From the NCBI GenBank assembly GCA_003565735.1, contig PXBB01000090.1, positions 1-47,632 on the forward strand: DNA of 47,632 nt, given 5' to 3'. The position numbers and the translations under genes are program-made. Position 1 is the first letter of the stretch. Every line of letters begins with the position of its first letter. The stretch comes from Bacteroidales bacterium. GTDB lineage: Bacteria; Bacteroidota; Bacteroidia; Bacteroidales; PXBB01. Positions 45,422 to 47,632 of the stretch are shown in pieces. The notes beneath the pieces are model-generated. The model made no database searches. It was not told where the DNA came from and saw nothing but the letters and a program-made list of their open reading frames with translations.

Positions 45422-47380
45422 ATGGAAATCATAAATCATAAAACAATACTTGTCGTTGAGGATGATGTTTCTTTGAATAAGCTTATTCAAAAGAAACTCA
45501 AAAAGCATGGCTACAAAGCACAAGGTGTTTTTTCCGGAAAAGAAGCTGTAGAATGGACTGCTCAAAATGAATTCAGCCTTGTGCTTATAGATTATATTTT
45601 AGGGCCTACGGATGCTAAGTCTGTCATCAAAGACATGGAAAGAAAACTGGGCTACCCACTGCCTTTTGTAATAATGACCGGAAACGGAGACGAAAGAATT
45701 GCCGTCGAGATGATGAAAATGGGCGCACTTGATTACCTCATCAAAGATGCTGCCTTTCTTGAACTCCTGCCTGCCATTGTTAATCAGGTTCTTGAAAACC
45801 TGAACATCAAAAAGGAATTTATAAAATCGCAACGCGAATTGGAAGATAGCGAACTGAGGCATCGCTTACTTGCTGAAAGTATCAACGACCTCATAGACAA
45901 AAGAAATTTAGAAGGATACTTCACTTACCTTTCTCCTCTTTCGAAAAAAATTCTTGGCTATAAAGAAAGTGAACTGATCGGCAAGCTGTTTTTCGACTTT
46001 ATACACCCGGATGATTTGGCGCTTATGAAGACATATCATAAGAAGCTGATAAATGAACAAAAACATCCCATTGTAAAATACCGTTTTAAGAAAAAAAATA
46101 ACAGCTATGTGTGGCTTGAAACCAATACAAGCTTATTTAGAAATAGTACAACAGGCTTATGGGAACTTGTTTCCGTTTCAAGAGATATTACAGAACTTTT
46201 AAAATCACAGGAGATTATCAAAGAAAAAGAAAGGGCCGAGATGGCAAGCAAGGCTAAGACCGAATTTCTGGCTAATATGAGCCATGAAATAAGAAACCCG
46301 ATGAATGCTATTATTGGCATGTCGGGAGCTTTGCTTAAAACACCTTTATCGAATAATCAAAAAAAATATATCAACTCTATCAAGGTTTCATCTGCGAACC
46401 TTATGAATCTTATCAACGATGTACTTGACTTATCGAAAATTGAAGCCAAACAAGTTGAGCTGTTCAATACCAATTTTGACCTTAGGGAAGTTGTACAGGA
46501 AGTGATTACCATGTTCGAGTTGCAGGCCAAAGAAAAAGGGCTTGACTTAATTTGCAAAGTTGATGATAATATCAAAACTAAACTGTATGGTGACAGCAGC
46601 AAGTTAAGACAAATTATTATCAATCTTATTAATAATGCTATTAAGTTTACCGAAACCGGCCATGTGGCTTTACGTGTAACACAGGAAGAATCAAACAATA
46701 ATGGTGTACTTGTTAGGTTTGAAGTTGAAGATACCGGTGTTGGCATTCATAAACAAGACGCCAAAAAGCTTTTTAATGTATTCACACAATTGCATAGCCA
46801 TTCTTCACAAAAGCATCTGGGTACAGGACTCGGACTATCTATTGTAAAGAAACTTGTTGAAATATTAAGCGGACATATTGATTTTGAAAGCCGCTATGAA
46901 GAAGGTTCAACTTTTTACGTGCAGTTGCCTTTTTCTTTTGCCCGGGAGCATACATCTGATAGTAAGCCGCTGACCGATCAAAAAGAAACCGAAAATCAAA
47001 TTAACCATTTAAGAATTCTACTGGCAGAAGATGATGGTATTAATCAACTTTACCTTAAAGATTTCTTACAGTCGTACAACTGTCATGTTGAAACGGCTTT
47101 CAACGGTCAACAAGCCATAGAAAAGTTTAAAGAAGGCACATACGATATAATCTTGATGGATGGACAAATGCCTAAAATGGATGGCTTTGAAGCAGCAAGA
47201 GCAATAAGAGTTTATGAAGATGAAAATAATCTTAAAAAAACACCCATTATTGCCATCACCGGTTATGCTGTTCAAGGTGATCGCCAAAAATTTATCAATG
47301 CCGGAATGAATGATTATATTTCTAAGCCAATTAATGAACGAAAACTTATTGAGATCATCCAAAGATACTACCAACAGTAA
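45422..47380 (+). CDS. Hybrid sensor kinase: REC-PAS-HisKA-HATPase-REC
   Basis: This 652-residue cytoplasmic protein has a receiver at the N-terminus (about 6-125, VVEDD at 11-15, phospho-acceptor D57 in LIDY), then a PAS domain (about 145-260, with YFTYLSPLSKKILGY). HisKA has NMSHEIRNPMNAIIG (H288), and HATPase has NLINNAIKF (N405), DTGVGI and GTGLGLSIVKKL (467-478). A C-terminal receiver has LLAEDD (533-538), D580 in ILMDGQMPKMDG and K635. There is no membrane segment or signal peptide. The N-terminal receiver could accept phosphate from the 2006-residue kinase upstream, forming a phosphorelay; this is inference from context. No output domain is present. Confidence 0.93.
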   Translation: MEIINHKTILVVEDDVSLNKLIQKKLKKHGYKAQGVFSGKEAVEWTAQNEFSLVLIDYILGPTDAKSVIKDMERKLGYPLPFVIMTGNGDERIAVEMMKMGALDYLIKDAAFLELLPAIVNQVLENLNIKKEFIKSQRELEDSELRHRLLAESINDLIDKRNLEGYFTYLSPLSKKILGYKESELIGKLFFDFIHPDDLALMKTYHKKLINEQKHPIVKYRFKKKNNSYVWLETNTSLFRNSTTGLWELVSVSRDITELLKSQEIIKEKERAEMASKAKTEFLANMSHEIRNPMNAIIGMSGALLKTPLSNNQKKYINSIKVSSANLMNLINDVLDLSKIEAKQVELFNTNFDLREVVQEVITMFELQAKEKGLDLICKVDDNIKTKLYGDSSKLRQIIINLINNAIKFTETGHVALRVTQEESNNNGVLVRFEVEDTGVGIHKQDAKKLFNVFTQLHSHSSQKHLGTGLGLSIVKKLVEILSGHIDFESRYEEGSTFYVQLPFSFAREHTSDSKPLTDQKETENQINHLRILLAEDDGINQLYLKDFLQSYNCHVETAFNGQQAIEKFKEGTYDIILMDGQMPKMDGFEAARAIRVYEDENNLKKTPIIAITGYAVQGDRQKFINAGMNDYISKPINERKLIEIIQRYYQQ

Positions 47381-47451
47381 AAATAATATTCTTTGATGTA
47401 TTATACCAAAATTTTACGCTTTCAACTTATTTGCTTTGTATGCACCCAAAC

Positions 47452-47632
47452 CTAATCCCGAACACAGCGCAGGCTTATGCCTTGATAATCAGAGCCGCAA
47501 TAACGTCTAATTGCTGTTGTTGTGGAACGAATATTTCTAAATACGTTATTTGTTTGTCCGGATGGGTGTTGGGGACAACCCGGGATGGCAGTGGCTGTGG
47601 CAAAACGAGCTATTTCAGACAAACCACCATAA
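47452..47632 (-). CDS. C-terminal end of a gene entering from the right edge
   Basis: An open minus-strand frame runs from the right edge (first complete codon at 47631) to TAG at 47454-47452, giving 59 residues and no start. It contains ATAIPGCPQHPSGQTNNVFR and ends YCGSDYQGISLRCVRD. The ending RCVRD is common at the C-terminus of Bacteroidota extracellular proteins such as the Fibrobacter succinogenes major-domain or formylglycine-generating enzyme families, but the fragment is too short to decide. The gene converges with the hybrid kinase. Confidence 0.45.
   Translation of the reverse strand, partial: YGGLSEIARFATATAIPGCPQHPSGQTNNVFRNIRSTTTAIRRYCGSDYQGISLRCVRD

Overview
This is an AT-rich chromosomal stretch from a Bacteroidota bacterium. 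The evidence is a type IX secretion (T9SS) component (PorT), cargo proteins with T9SS C-terminal sorting domains, GldN/PorN-like and GldM/PorM-like proteins, a two-domain GlyS of the kind seen in Bacteroidota, the order DUF1573-yajC-ybbR-coaE, and several copies of the Bacteroidota promoter -7 box (TAnnTTTG, sometimes with a -33 TTTG 19-20 nt upstream). Menaquinone appears to come from the futalosine route (mqnC plus menG). An ADP-heptose pathway kinase and Lnt point to a normal Gram-negative envelope. I cannot fix the order or family from the sequence alone.

Layout. 1-371: non-coding, with a divergent promoter firing out of the left edge and a cluster of strong inverted repeats. 372-3491 (+): mqnC, an acyltransferase, an unknown secreted protein. 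3506-8829 (-): gyrB, gpmI, recJ. 9003-10640 (+): lnt. 10706-12670 (-): a probable surface lipoprotein overlapping a beta-barrel gene, and sufE. 12756-15233 (+): DUF1573 lipoprotein, yajC, ybbR, coaE. 15254-17954 (-): a DpnII-type GATC restriction-modification locus in which the Dam-like methylase and the endonuclease each carry an in-frame TAA, while the second methylase is intact. 18170-20849 (-): rnz and two T9SS cargo proteins. 20993-25764 (+): heptose kinase, pdxH, menG, porT, a FAD oxidoreductase. 25759-27288 (-): glyS. 27498-28415 (+): another T9SS cargo protein. 28528-33108 (-): trpS, hflX, recQ. 33422-35200 (-): a small operon of a GldN-like protein (two GldN-like units, split by a frameshift) and a secreted protein equivalent to only the C-terminal part of GldM. 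35547-38669 (+): an LDH2-family dehydrogenase, a cation/proton antiporter, an unknown membrane protein. 38900-47380 (+): a 2006-residue sensor kinase (periplasmic solute-binding domain, about nine PAS and two GAF domains, no receiver) and a REC-PAS-kinase-REC hybrid kinase, separated by 500 nt without a gene. 47452-47632 (-): the C-terminal end of a gene entering from the right.

Most genes are housekeeping or envelope functions. The parts most worth a second look are the stand-alone GldN-like/GldM-C-like pair, the decayed GATC restriction-modification system, the paired kinases, and the structured repeat element at the left edge.
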